A DNA stretch of 64,000 nucleotides, from assembly GCF_014323705.1 (NCBI RefSeq), contig NZ_JABVEC010000016.1:1-64000 (forward strand). The letters run 5' to 3'. The stretch comes from Actinomadura alba. GTDB taxonomy: Bacteria > Actinomycetota > Actinomycetes > Streptosporangiales > Streptosporangiaceae. Position numbers and translations under genes: made by a program. Shown here piece by piece: positions 24,772-33,541 of the stretch. Within the stretch, counting starts at the first letter, position 1, and each line of letters opens with the position of its first letter. The notes under the pieces were generated by a model, which did not search any database, was not told where the DNA came from, and saw nothing but the letters and a program-made list of their open reading frames with translations.

Positions 24772-25809
24772 GTGGAGCCAGCGCGCCCGAAACGCGTGCA
24801 CGCCGGTCAGCGCGCACCCCAGCCGGTCGTTCCCGCCCCTGGCCTTACCCGGCCTGGGCGGTTCCGGAACCGGATGGTCGCGATCGCCGGTGCTTTCTTC
24901 GCGGTCACCATCGCCCTCCCCAGCGGCGTCGGACACGCCGAACCGGAGCCCACGGTCAAGGAGCTGAAGGCGCAGGCCACCAAGCTGGCCAACCAGCTCG
25001 AGCAGCTCTCCGAGCAGTTCAACGGACTCAAGGTCCGATTCCAGCAGGCACAGCGGGCCTCCGCGGTCGCCGCCGACAACGCGCGGCGGCAGGAGGTGGC
25101 GCTGCAGGCCGTTCAGCAGAAGGTCGGACGCCTCGCAGCCGACAGCTACATGAAGGGCGGCGTCGACCAGACCGTCGCCTTCGCCACCGCGCAGGACCCG
25201 CAGGCGATGCTCGACCAGGCCGCCACACTGCACTTCTTCGCCGCCCAGGAGGGCACCGAGGTCCAGACCCTCGCCCAGGCCATGCAGGCCACCCAGCGGG
25301 CGCGTAAGGCCGCTCAGGACCGCGCGAACCAGGCGCAGAGCCTCAAGAGCGAGATCGAGAAAAAGAAGAAAAAGGTCGAGGCGCTCTACGACAAGGTGCG
25401 GGGCAAGCTGATCGACAAGGCGCCCGGCCAGATCGCGAGCCTGCCGGTCACCGGCAACGGCAAGGCCGCCCAGGCACTGCGGCTCGCCATGAGCAAGCTG
25501 GGCCGGCCGTACGTGTGGGGGGCCGCGGGCCCGAGCACCTTCGACTGCTCAGGCCTCACGATGTGGGCCTACAAGCAGGTCGGCATCAGCCTGCCGCACT
25601 ACACGGGCAGCCAGTGGAACTCCGGTACCCGGATCGCGTCAATGAACGATCTGCAGCCGGGCGACCTGGTGTTCTTCTACTCCGACCTGCACCACATGGG
25701 CATGTACGTCGGCGGCGGCAAAATGCTCCACGCACCGCAGACCGGCGACGTGGTGAAGATCAGCCCGATGGCCGGGCGGCCGTTCGCCGGGGGCGTTCGA
25801 GTGGCCTGA
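24772..25809 (+). CDS. NlpC/P60 cell-wall endopeptidase (RipA/CwlO-like) under c-di-AMP control
   Basis: 345 residues, GTG start 5 nt after GAGGAGAGGAG. Residues 33-58 are the hydrophobic part of the signal peptide (MVAIAGAFFAVTIALPSGVGHAE). Residues 60-215 are coiled coil (KELKAQATKLANQLEQLSEQF and onward, with a KKKKK stretch). The C-terminal NlpC/P60 domain starts near 225: FDCSGLTMWAYKQVG with catalytic C259, and the histidine in SDLHHMGMYVGGG (H307/H308). It hydrolyses D-Glu-mDAP bonds in peptidoglycan, outside the membrane. Expression depends on the riboswitch directly upstream. Confidence 0.95.
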   Translation: MEPARPKRVHAGQRAPQPVVPAPGLTRPGRFRNRMVAIAGAFFAVTIALPSGVGHAEPEPTVKELKAQATKLANQLEQLSEQFNGLKVRFQQAQRASAVAADNARRQEVALQAVQQKVGRLAADSYMKGGVDQTVAFATAQDPQAMLDQAATLHFFAAQEGTEVQTLAQAMQATQRARKAAQDRANQAQSLKSEIEKKKKKVEALYDKVRGKLIDKAPGQIASLPVTGNGKAAQALRLAMSKLGRPYVWGAAGPSTFDCSGLTMWAYKQVGISLPHYTGSQWNSGTRIASMNDLQPGDLVFFYSDLHHMGMYVGGGKMLHAPQTGDVVKISPMAGRPFAGGVRVA

Positions 25810-25914
25810 GCCCTCATGGCGGACGTTCGGCCCGAGCCCTTGCGGCCGGCGATCGGCGCCGCTGATCGGCCGAGCCCGTACGGCGCGCATCGCGGCACGC
25901 CGCCAGAAGCCCGG

Positions 25915-25950
25915 GGCGGGGCTGATCTCCTCGCGGAGACCAGCCCCGCC
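25915..25950. terminator. Bidirectional-type terminator hairpin
   Basis: GGCGGGGCTG (25915-25924) pairs with CAGCCCCGCC (25941-25950), with a further 5-bp inner stem. It lies between the NlpC/P60 gene (+) and the HTH gene (-). Confidence 0.8.
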
Positions 25951-26054
25951 GCACGCCGTTCGGATCCTCCGCTCCCCCGGAAGCGAAGACCCCCAGTGCG
26001 GGTCGGTTCGGCCGGTGCAGGCCGTTCAGCAGGACCGCCGCGACGGTCCGATGC

Positions 26055-26285
26055 TCAGATCAGTTGTCTCCGAGCCGCCCACACAACGGCCTCGATAGGG
26101 GTGTTGACCTCGAGACGATCACAAATCGTCCGCAGCCGCCGCCGCAGAGTCCTTGCGCTCAGCTCAAGCTTGCGTGCCGCCACGTCGGCCGTGACACCGC
26201 TGGCGATCTGCGCGAGCAACCTCAGCTCCTCCTCGCTCAGACGTTGATCCTCCATGCCACGCCGTGTGAGTGTGGCCTGTTCCAC
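26055..26285 (-). CDS. Small LuxR-type helix-turn-helix protein
   Basis: 76 residues. The GTG at 26285 has a GAGGGAGGA 4 nt upstream and is preferred to the much longer frame that begins at 26648. From MEDQRLSEEELRLLAQIASGV on, the protein is a LuxR/GerE-like helix-turn-helix: TADVAARKLELSARTLRRRLRTICDRLEVNTPIEAVVWAARRQLI. No receiver or ligand-binding domain is present. Similar lone HTH proteins occur next to cell-wall genes in actinomycetes; the target is unknown. Confidence 0.75.
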   Translation of the reverse strand: MEQATLTRRGMEDQRLSEEELRLLAQIASGVTADVAARKLELSARTLRRRLRTICDRLEVNTPIEAVVWAARRQLI

Positions 26286-26813
26286 TCCGTCCTCCCTCGT
26301 CCGCTGTGATGACTGCGGGGATGCAGCAGGTAGCTGCATAGGCACGGGTAGGCCTAGATCGAAGCGCAGTTCGAGAGCGAGCCCAGAGTCGGCTGGTCCC
26401 GAGCCGGTCAGGGGGTGACGCAGATGGCCGGAGTCGGCCGTTGAACCGGATACGAGACACCGTGGGGGAACTCTGTTTAACGGCCCGGTCGTTAGCCCGG
26501 CGAACTGAGACGCTTCCACGGGTGCACGGGGAAGCGCCCCGGTCACACCAGTGGCGAGGGCGTGATCTCCGGGGAGGGTCGTAGTTGCAGCCTCTTCCAC
26601 CCGTCCCCTCACGTCCGCCGCCCAGACCGAGACCGTGAATCGTTTCAAGCTACGCTTCGGTCCGGAACGCTAGGCGGCCAGATCCGGACCGTCAAGCGCT
26701 CAAAGATAACAATGTGCGGGCATAAGACTCTGTACAGTTACATAGCACCGCCGGGTTTGTCCCGCGCAAGCTGCTAACCTGCGAAAACTCGTCGAGATTC
26801 GGCAAGGAGTGCA
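26286..26813. other. Intergenic region HTH gene - lacI
   Basis: 528 bases. It contains the HTH leader, the predicted LacI operator (26636-26647), an 8-bp inverted repeat GGTCCGGA/TCCGGACC (26659-26690) and an A/T-rich stretch at 26700-26745 likely to hold the lacI promoter. No gene is seen. Confidence 0.5.
26636..26647. promoter_or_regulatory. Predicted LacI-family operator
   Basis: TGAATCGTTTCA differs by one base from the palindrome TGAAACGTTTCA, bound by many LacI/CcpA-type regulators. It lies 167 nt upstream of the lacI-family gene and suggests autoregulation. Confidence 0.55.
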
Positions 26814-27818
26814 TTGCCGCAAGCCAGCATTCGCGAGGTCGCGAAGCGTGCCGGAGTTTCAGTTGGGACAGTTTCGAATGTCCTAAACCGGCCAGATCTC
26901 GTGGCCGAAGAGACCCGTGCCCGGGTCCTTTCGGCGATCGACGATCTTGGTTTCGTCCGGAACGAGTCGGCCCGCCGGCTCCGACAGGGCCCGCCCACGC
27001 GGAGCCGCGCGTTCGGCGTCCTGATCGAGGACGTCGCCAACCCGTACTACACCGACGTCGCCCAAGGCGCCGAGTCCGCGTTGAACGCCGACGACGTCGA
27101 CGTGATCTGGTGCACGAGCAACGGCTCGACGCACAAGGAGCGCCGGGCCCTGGAGCTGCTCGTCGAGCAGCGGGTGGCCGGCGTGCTCATCACGCCGGTC
27201 GGCCTCGATGACGACCGGCTCTCCTGGCTACGGGCCCAAGGACTGGTCGTCGTGGTGCTGGATCGCCATCAGCACCCCACCGATGTCTGCTCGGTCCGGG
27301 TCGACCACGCGGCCGGCGGCGACATCGCCGTGAGCCGTCTGCACGCGCTGGGCCGCGACCGCATCGCCTTCGTGACCGGCGGTCCGGACTCCGATCCGAC
27401 CACGGAACGGCACGACGGCGCCCGCAGGGCACTGGCCCGCGAGGGCGGCACTGAGCTGCTCACGCTGGTTCAGGACACGATGACCGCCACCGCGGGCCAG
27501 CAGGCCGCGCGCCGGCTGATCGACCTGACTCCCGCGCCCAGCGCCGTCTTCTGCGCCAACGACCTGCTCGCGATCGGAGTGATCAACGAGCTGCTGCGGT
27601 GCGGCGTCAAGGTGCCGGAGGAGATCGCCGTCATCGGCTACGACGACATCGAGCTCGCGGCGACGGCGGCGGTGCCGCTGACGACCGTACGGCAGCCACG
27701 GCAGGAACTCGGCCGGGCCGCGGCGCGGCTGGCACTGACCGAGGCCGCCGAGGGCATCGACCACCGGCACCGCCATGTCGTCCTCACGCCCGAGCTGGTC
27801 ACCCGTGATTCCGCCTAA
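26814..27818 (+). CDS. LacI-family transcriptional regulator
   Basis: 334 residues, TTG start 6 nt after AAGGAG. The N-terminal HTH is IREVAKRAGVSVGTVSNVLNRP (residues 6-27) with the hinge helix at ARRLRQGP. The periplasmic-binding-protein-like effector domain follows (FGVLIEDVANPYYTDVAQGAE, GVLITPVG, VDHAAGGDIAVSRL, AVFCANDLLAIGVINEL and VIGYDDIELAATAAVPLTTVRQP). It probably senses a sugar. No sugar transporter or enzyme gene is adjacent, so the regulon is elsewhere. Convergent with lysS. Confidence 0.93.
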   Translation: MPQASIREVAKRAGVSVGTVSNVLNRPDLVAEETRARVLSAIDDLGFVRNESARRLRQGPPTRSRAFGVLIEDVANPYYTDVAQGAESALNADDVDVIWCTSNGSTHKERRALELLVEQRVAGVLITPVGLDDDRLSWLRAQGLVVVVLDRHQHPTDVCSVRVDHAAGGDIAVSRLHALGRDRIAFVTGGPDSDPTTERHDGARRALAREGGTELLTLVQDTMTATAGQQAARRLIDLTPAPSAVFCANDLLAIGVINELLRCGVKVPEEIAVIGYDDIELAATAAVPLTTVRQPRQELGRAAARLALTEAAEGIDHRHRHVVLTPELVTRDSA

Positions 27819-27865
27819 ACAACCCCAGGTGCCCATATAAGGGCGAATATCAGCTCAATGCAGCA

Positions 27866-29392
27866 CTATTCAGGCTTGACCAGTGGGAAGAGGATGGTCT
27901 CGCGGATGTTCTTGCCGGTGAAGGCCATAATCATCCGGTCGATCCCGGCCCCCATTCCGCCGGTCGGCGGCATGGCGTATTCCAGCGCCCGCAGGAAATC
28001 CTCGTCGAGCTGCATCGCCTCGAGGTCCCCGCCGGCCGCGAGAAGTGACTGCTCGGTGAGCCGGCGCCGCTGCTCAATGGGATCGATCAGCTCGGAATAG
28101 GCGGTGCCGAGCTCGGTGCCGAAACCGATCAGGTCCCACTTCTCGGTGAGCCGCGGGTCCTCGCGGTGCTGGCGGGTGAGCGGGGAGGTCTCCAGCGGAT
28201 AGTCCATGACGAACGTCGGCTGCACGAGGGTGTGCTCGACGAGCGCCTCGAAGATCTCTTGTACGAGCCGCCCCTGCCCCCACTTGGGGTCCCACTTGAT
28301 CTCCCGCTGGTCCGCGTGCTGCCGGACCTTCTCCAGCGGCGTGCCCGGGTCGACCTCCTCGCCCAGGGCCTCGGAGACCGAGCCGTACAGGGTGATCCGC
28401 GGCCATGCCCCGGCGCCCAGATCGATCTCGTGCCGCCGGGTCTCGCCGCCGCGCCCCGGCCCGACGGGAGCGTCGTGCACGACCACCGTCGTGCCGAGCG
28501 CCGCGACGACCGCCTTCTGGTACATCCGCTGCGTGAGGTCGGCCATGTCGTTGTAGTCGAGGTAGGTGCCGTAGGCCTCGACCATCGTGAACTCGGGGTT
28601 GTGCGTCGAGTCGGCGCCCTCGTTGCGGAAGTTCCGGCTGACCTCGAAGACCTTGTCGATCCCGCCCACGACGAGCCGCTTGAGGTACAGCTCGATCGCG
28701 ATCCGCAGGTAGAGGTCCATGTCGTAGGCATTGATGTGGGTCTTGAACGGCCGGGCCGTCGCGCCGCCGTGTACCGGCTGCAGCATCGGGGTCTCGACCT
28801 CGAGATAGCCCTCGTCGTGCCAGAAGTCGCGGACCGCCCGCACCGTGTCGCTGCGCACCCGGGCCATGCGGCGCGCCTCGTCGTTGACGATGAGATCGAC
28901 GTAGCGGTACCGGACCCGGGCCTCGGGATCGGTCAGCCCGGCGTGCTTCTCCGGTAGCGGCCGCAGGCACTTCGACGTGATCGCGAACCGGTCCGCCATG
29001 ATCGACAGCTCGCCGCGCCGCGAGGTGATGACCTCTCCCTCGACGCCGACGTGATCACCGAGGTCGACGTCGCGCTTCCATGCCTCGAGGGTCTCCGCGC
29101 CGACGCTCGCGAGGGAGAGCATGATCTGGATGTCGCCGCCACCGTCGCGGATGGTGGCGAAGCAGAGCTTTCCGGTGTTGCGCGCGAGGACGACCCGCCC
29201 CACGACGCCGACCCGCTCGCCGGTCGCGACGTCCGCCTCTAGCTCCCCGTGTTTGGCCCGGACCTCCGCGATCGTCGTCGTACGCGGGAAGCCGACAGGG
29301 TAGGGGTCGACGCCCGTCTCCCGGAGGCGGTCCAGCTTTTCCCTGCGGACCCGCATCTGGTCCGGCAGGTCGTCGTAGGTCTCTTCGCTCAC
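27866..29392 (-). CDS. lysS: Lysine-tRNA ligase (class II)
   Basis: 508 residues, normal length. The OB-fold anticodon-binding domain spans residues 55-150 (VGVVGRVVLARNTGKLCFATIRD, with DHVGVEGEVITSRRGELSI). Class II motif 1 is near ARVRSDTVRAVRDFWHDEGYLEVETPML; motif 2 is FEVSRNFRNEGADSTHNPEFTMVEAY; motif 3 is PPTGGMGAGIDRMIMAF. It charges tRNA-Lys with lysine. Last gene of the pan-nad-coaX run, 76 nt after coaX. Confidence 0.97.
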   Translation of the reverse strand: MSEETYDDLPDQMRVRREKLDRLRETGVDPYPVGFPRTTTIAEVRAKHGELEADVATGERVGVVGRVVLARNTGKLCFATIRDGGGDIQIMLSLASVGAETLEAWKRDVDLGDHVGVEGEVITSRRGELSIMADRFAITSKCLRPLPEKHAGLTDPEARVRYRYVDLIVNDEARRMARVRSDTVRAVRDFWHDEGYLEVETPMLQPVHGGATARPFKTHINAYDMDLYLRIAIELYLKRLVVGGIDKVFEVSRNFRNEGADSTHNPEFTMVEAYGTYLDYNDMADLTQRMYQKAVVAALGTTVVVHDAPVGPGRGGETRRHEIDLGAGAWPRITLYGSVSEALGEEVDPGTPLEKVRQHADQREIKWDPKWGQGRLVQEIFEALVEHTLVQPTFVMDYPLETSPLTRQHREDPRLTEKWDLIGFGTELGTAYSELIDPIEQRRRLTEQSLLAAGGDLEAMQLDEDFLRALEYAMPPTGGMGAGIDRMIMAFTGKNIRETILFPLVKPE

Positions 29393-29468
29393 GCCAAGAG
29401 GCTATCGACCCCGTCGTACGGCAGGCGAATCACTTCCCACAGCGTCCGCACCTCGGGGCAGCGCGGGG

Positions 29469-30257
29469 TCAGGGCGCGGTGATGTTCCGTTCGTAGACCA
29501 GGCGCAGGCCGATGAGGGTCAGCCACGGCTCGAAGACGTCGATGCTGCGGGCCTCTCGCAGCACCAGCGGGGCGAGGCCCCCGGTGGCGACCACGGTGAC
29601 GTCTTCGGGATTGTCGGCGAGATCCTCCGACATCCGCTCCACGACCCCGTCGACCTGGCCGGCGAAACCGTAGATGATCCCCGACTGCAGCGCCTCGACC
29701 GTGTTCTTTCCGATCACGCTGCGCGGCCGGATCAGCTCGACCTTGTGCAGCTGGGCTCCCCGGGCCGACAGCGCGTCGACCGAGATCTCGATGCCGGGGG
29801 CGATCGCGCCGCCGACGTACTCCCCCTTGGCCGAAACCGCGTCGAAGGTCGTCGCGGTGCCGAAGTCGACGACGATCGCCGGGCCTCCGTACAGGTGGAC
29901 CGAGGCGAGCGCGTTGACGATCCGGTCGGAGCCGACCTCCTTGGGGTTGTCCATGCGGACCGGGACCCCGGTCTTCACTCCCGGCTCCACGATGACCGCT
30001 GAGACGTCGCCGTAGTAGCGGCGGCACATCTCCCGCATCTCGTGGAGTACGGACGGCACGGTGGAGCACAGCGCGATGCCGCTGATGTCTGTGCCGGCGA
30101 GCAGGGGGCTCTGCTGCACCAGCCCCTGGAGGACCACGGCGATCTCGTCGGCGGTACGCCGCGCGTCGGTGTTGATCCGCCAGTGTTCGATCACCTCATC
30201 GCCCTCGAACAGCCCGAGGACGGTTTGGGTATTGCCAACGTCGATCGTGAGCAGCAT
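29469..30257 (-). CDS. coaX: Type III pantothenate kinase
   Basis: 262 residues from ATG 30257; the longer open frame upstream is a shadow. ASKHA-fold motifs: MLLTIDVGNTQTVLGLFEGD (phosphate 1), VGSDRIVNALASVHLYGG, VVDFGTATTFDAVSAKGEYVGGAIAPG (phosphate 2) and VVATGGLAPLV (adenosine). It phosphorylates pantothenate in the first step of CoA synthesis, and unlike CoaA is not inhibited by CoA. Lies between nadC and lysS; panC and panD are in the same run. Confidence 0.96.
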   Translation of the reverse strand: MLLTIDVGNTQTVLGLFEGDEVIEHWRINTDARRTADEIAVVLQGLVQQSPLLAGTDISGIALCSTVPSVLHEMREMCRRYYGDVSAVIVEPGVKTGVPVRMDNPKEVGSDRIVNALASVHLYGGPAIVVDFGTATTFDAVSAKGEYVGGAIAPGIEISVDALSARGAQLHKVELIRPRSVIGKNTVEALQSGIIYGFAGQVDGVVERMSEDLADNPEDVTVVATGGLAPLVLREARSIDVFEPWLTLIGLRLVYERNITAP

Positions 30258-30346
30258 CAAGTCCCCGCTGTGTTCATGGTCGCGTCCTGTGTCGCGCATT
30301 GTGCCGTGGTGCGCGCCCGTGCGCGCCGACCTGCTGTCACCCGTCG

Positions 30347-31267
30347 TCAGCCTCGGCTCCGGGGGACGAAGTCGAGACCGATGTCGAGGGCGGACGCCGA
30401 ATGCGTCAACGCACCCACGGCAAGGTAGTCGACACCGGTCACGGCCACGTCTCGAGCCCTGTCCAGGGTGAGCCCGCCACTGGCCTCGAGCTCCGCGCGA
30501 TCCCCGGCCATGCGCACCGCCTCGGCCATCCGCCCGTCCGTCATATTGTCGAGCAGGATGGCCGTCGCACCGGCCGCGAGCGCCTCTTCGACCTGCTCGA
30601 GCGTGTCGCACTCGACCTGGACGAGCAGATCCGGGAAGCGGGACCGTACGGCCTCGTACGCCCTCGTCACCGAGCCGGCGGCGGCGACGTGGTTGTCCTT
30701 GATCAGTGCGGCGTCCTCGAGGCCCATCCGGTGGTTGACGCCGCCGCCGCACCTCACGGCGTACTTCTGCAGCGACCGGAGCCCGGGCAGGGTCTTGCGG
30801 GTGTCGCGGACCCGGGCCTTCGTGCCCTCGACCGCGTCGACCCACCGCCGGGTGGCCGAAGCGATCCCGGACAGGTGCGTGAGCAGGTTGAGCACCGTGC
30901 GCTCCGCACGGAGCAGCGCTCGGGTCGGCCCGGTCACGGTGAGCAGCACGTCACCGGGCCCGACCCGGTCCCCGTCCGAAACCCTGACCTCGACCCGGAA
31001 GACCTCCGGGCCTGGTCCGGTGCCCGCGCCTTCCCCGCCGGCCCGCTCGGCGAGCAGCGCGAAGACCGCCTCGGCGACCGGCAGACCGGCGGCCACCCCG
31101 TGCTCGCGCGCGGTGAAGTCACCCGTGGACACCTCGTGCGCGCCGAAGATCGGCTCGCTCGTGACGTCGGCCTCGCCGTCCTCGGCCAGCGCGGCCGAGA
31201 TCAGGTCGCGCACGGCCTGTGGATCCAGGCCGGCGGCCCGCAGGCGCCCGGCGGGCTCCGGTGTCAT
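30347..31267 (-). CDS. nadC: Nicotinate-nucleotide pyrophosphorylase (quinolinate phosphoribosyltransferase)
   Basis: 306 residues. Typical sequences: LLTVTGPTRALLRAERTVLNLLTHLSGIAS, RVRDTRKTLPGLRSLQKYAVRCGGGVNHRMGLEDAALIKDNH and VQVECDTLEQVEEALAAGATAILLDNM, then LEASGGL and VDYLAVGALTHS. It converts quinolinate and PRPP to nicotinate mononucleotide. 10 nt behind nadB, so same mRNA. Confidence 0.97.
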   Translation of the reverse strand: MTPEPAGRLRAAGLDPQAVRDLISAALAEDGEADVTSEPIFGAHEVSTGDFTAREHGVAAGLPVAEAVFALLAERAGGEGAGTGPGPEVFRVEVRVSDGDRVGPGDVLLTVTGPTRALLRAERTVLNLLTHLSGIASATRRWVDAVEGTKARVRDTRKTLPGLRSLQKYAVRCGGGVNHRMGLEDAALIKDNHVAAAGSVTRAYEAVRSRFPDLLVQVECDTLEQVEEALAAGATAILLDNMTDGRMAEAVRMAGDRAELEASGGLTLDRARDVAVTGVDYLAVGALTHSASALDIGLDFVPRSRG

Positions 31268-31277
31268 GTCGTCTCCC

Positions 31278-32996
31278 TCAGCCGATCGCCGTCACGCGAT
31301 GCCCGGACCGTCCGGATTCGTAGACCGTGCTCAGTCCGGCACCGTCCATGTGCGACACGAGATGGCCCTGCCAGGCGTCGTCGGCCCGGCCGGGGAAGTC
31401 CTCGCGCCAGTGGCTGCCGCGCGTCTCCTCACGCGTGAGCGCAGCCCGCACGATCGCGGTCGCGACGGTGTGCAGGTTCGTGGCCTCCCACGCCGCCACG
31501 CCCGGCTCGCCGGAGTTGCGCGCGGCCAGGGCGGCCAGCTCGCGCTCGGCGGTCCGCAGCCCCTCGGCGCTGCGCAGGACGCCGGAGTGGGCCGTCATCA
31601 CCCGCTGCACCTCGTCGCGGACCTCCGGTGCCAGCAGGCCGGCGCCCGGCGAGGTCAGTACGGCCGTTCCCGCCTCCGGAGAAGGTACGACGGCGAGCCC
31701 GCCCCTCGTCCGCCGTGATCTCGCCGTCGCACGCGGCGCGGCCGCCGGATCCGCGAGCTCGGCACCGAGGGTCGTCCCGATCCGCTCGGCGAAGACCAGC
31801 CCTTCGAGCAGCGAGTTGGACGCCAGCCGGTTCGCGCCGTGCACGCCCGTACAGGCGACTTCGCCGCAGGCGTACAGCCCCGGCACCGACGTCCGGCCCC
31901 ACAGGTCCGTGCGCACCCCTCCGCTGGCGTAGTGGGCGGCGGGCACCACCGGGATCGGCTCGGTGACCGGGTCGACGCCGTGGTCTCGGCAGCTGGCCAG
32001 GATGGTGGGGAACCTCCGCTCCCACGCCGCCGCGCCGAGATGGCGTCCGTCGAGGAACATGTGCGACGCACCGGTCTCGCGCATCCGGTTCATGATCCCC
32101 TTGGCGACGACGTCCCGGGGGGCCAGTTCGGCGAGCTCGTGCCGCCCCACCATGAACCGCTCGCCCGCCGCGTCGACGAGGTGGGCGCCCTCGCCGCGCA
32201 CCGCCTCGGAGATCAGCGGCTGCTGGCCCCGGGCGCCGGCACCGAGCCAGAGCACGGTCGGGTGGAACTGCACGAACTCGAGGTCGGTGACGTCGGCACC
32301 GGCCCTGAGCGCCAGCGCGACCCCGTCGCCGGTGGACACCTCCGGATTCGTGGTGGCCGAGAACACCTGCCCCAGGCCTCCGGTGGCGAGCACGACCGCT
32401 CGCGCCCGCACCGCGCCGACGCCGTCGCACTGCCCCTCCCCCATCACGTGCAGCGTGACCCCGGCGGCACGTCCCTCCGACAGCAGCAGGTCCAGGACGA
32501 GCGCGTGCTCGATGACGTCGATGCCGCCGGCGGCCTTGCGGGCGGCGAGCAGGGCGCGGCTGATCTCGGCGCCGGTGGCGTCGCCGCCGGCGTGCGCGAT
32601 GCGCCGCCGGTGGTGCCCGCCCTCGCGGGTCAGCGCGATCGCGCCGTCACGCGTACGGTCGAAGTCGGTGCCCAGATCGATCAGCCGCCGTACGGCCTCG
32701 GGCCCCTCGGTCACCAGCGTGCGCACGGCCTCGGGGTCGCACAGGCCGACGCCCGCGGTGAGCGTGTCGCGCAGATGGTCTTGCGGGCTGTCGTCCGGGG
32801 CGAGCGCGGCCGCGATACCGCCCTGTGCCCACCGGGTCGAGCCCTCGTCGAGCAGGGCCTTGGTGACGAGCAGCACGCGGCCGTACGAACGGGCCCGCAG
32901 AGCGGCCACGAGCCCTGCGATGCCCGATCCGATCACGACGACGTCGGCGTCGACGGTCCAGCCTGGATCGGGGGCGATCAGCCGACGCGGGATCAT
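31278..32996 (-). CDS. nadB: L-aspartate oxidase
   Basis: 572 residues from ATG 32996, which has GGAGG 4 nt upstream. FAD-binding DADVVVIGSGIAGLVAALRA (residues 15-34), substrate region STRWAQGGIAAAL, EFVQFHPTVLW, SEAVRGEGAHLVD and ASGGVRTDLWGRTSVPGLYACGEVACTGVHGANRLASNSLLEGLVF. C-terminal helical domain. It makes iminoaspartate for quinolinate. NadA is not in the window. Confidence 0.96.
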   Translation of the reverse strand: MIPRRLIAPDPGWTVDADVVVIGSGIAGLVAALRARSYGRVLLVTKALLDEGSTRWAQGGIAAALAPDDSPQDHLRDTLTAGVGLCDPEAVRTLVTEGPEAVRRLIDLGTDFDRTRDGAIALTREGGHHRRRIAHAGGDATGAEISRALLAARKAAGGIDVIEHALVLDLLLSEGRAAGVTLHVMGEGQCDGVGAVRARAVVLATGGLGQVFSATTNPEVSTGDGVALALRAGADVTDLEFVQFHPTVLWLGAGARGQQPLISEAVRGEGAHLVDAAGERFMVGRHELAELAPRDVVAKGIMNRMRETGASHMFLDGRHLGAAAWERRFPTILASCRDHGVDPVTEPIPVVPAAHYASGGVRTDLWGRTSVPGLYACGEVACTGVHGANRLASNSLLEGLVFAERIGTTLGAELADPAAAPRATARSRRTRGGLAVVPSPEAGTAVLTSPGAGLLAPEVRDEVQRVMTAHSGVLRSAEGLRTAERELAALAARNSGEPGVAAWEATNLHTVATAIVRAALTREETRGSHWREDFPGRADDAWQGHLVSHMDGAGLSTVYESGRSGHRVTAIG

Positions 32997-33019
32997 TGAC
33001 CCTCCTCGGGGGGTGACCT

Positions 33020-33040
33020 TTTTCGTCACAATGACACTAA
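33020..33040. promoter_or_regulatory. Palindromic operator in front of nadB (NrtR-like)
   Basis: A 9-3-9 arrangement, TTTTCGTCA-CAA-TGACACTAA, with 6 of 9 positions symmetric, 24 nt upstream of the nadB start. Its size and TGAC/GTCA core resemble boxes of NrtR, the Nudix-type repressor of NAD genes in several actinobacteria. No nrtR gene is in the window, so the assignment is a guess from pattern and context. Confidence 0.4.
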
Positions 33041-33070
33041 CCCATGGGGCCAAGGAGACCTGAGCGCGGG

Positions 33071-33541
33071 TCAGCCCCTCACCCCTTCCCGGGCGCCGAG
33101 CGGCGGCCCCGCCGGCACACCGGCGTCGTGCGGGCCACCGTCGCCGCGGATCAGGTCCGTGCCGGGGACCGGCTCGGCCGGGTCGGACCCGAGCTGAATG
33201 ATCTTGTTCGTCCGGTCCACGTGCACCACCCGCGGCTCGAACGCGCGGGCGTCCGCGTCGCTCATCGCCGCGTAGCTGATGATGATCACCAGATCGCCCG
33301 GCTGGACCAGCCTGGCCGCGGCGCCGTTGATGCCGATCACGCCGGTGCCCCGCTCGCCCGCGATGACGTAGGTCTCCAGCCGGGCGCCGTTGTCGATGTC
33401 GACGATCTGCACCTGCTCGCCGGGCAGCAGGTCGGCCGCGTCCAAGAGGTCCCGGTCGATGGTCACGGAGCCCACGTAGTGCAGGTCGGCCTGCGTCACC
33501 GTGGCACGGTGGATCTTCGACTTGAACATCGTGCGGAACAT
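33071..33541 (-). CDS. panD: Aspartate 1-decarboxylase
   Basis: 156 residues. Self-processing pyruvoyl enzyme: the cleavage site is HYVGSVTID (G24-S25), which yields the pyruvoyl at S25. Core: MFRTMFKSKIHRATVTQADL, DNGARLETYVIAGERGTGVIGINGAAARLVQPGDLVIIISYA. The last 35 residues are a variable Pro/Gly tail. It makes beta-alanine for pantothenate. Its start shares a base with the panC stop. Confidence 0.97.
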   Translation of the reverse strand: MFRTMFKSKIHRATVTQADLHYVGSVTIDRDLLDAADLLPGEQVQIVDIDNGARLETYVIAGERGTGVIGINGAAARLVQPGDLVIIISYAAMSDADARAFEPRVVHVDRTNKIIQLGSDPAEPVPGTDLIRGDGGPHDAGVPAGPPLGAREGVRG

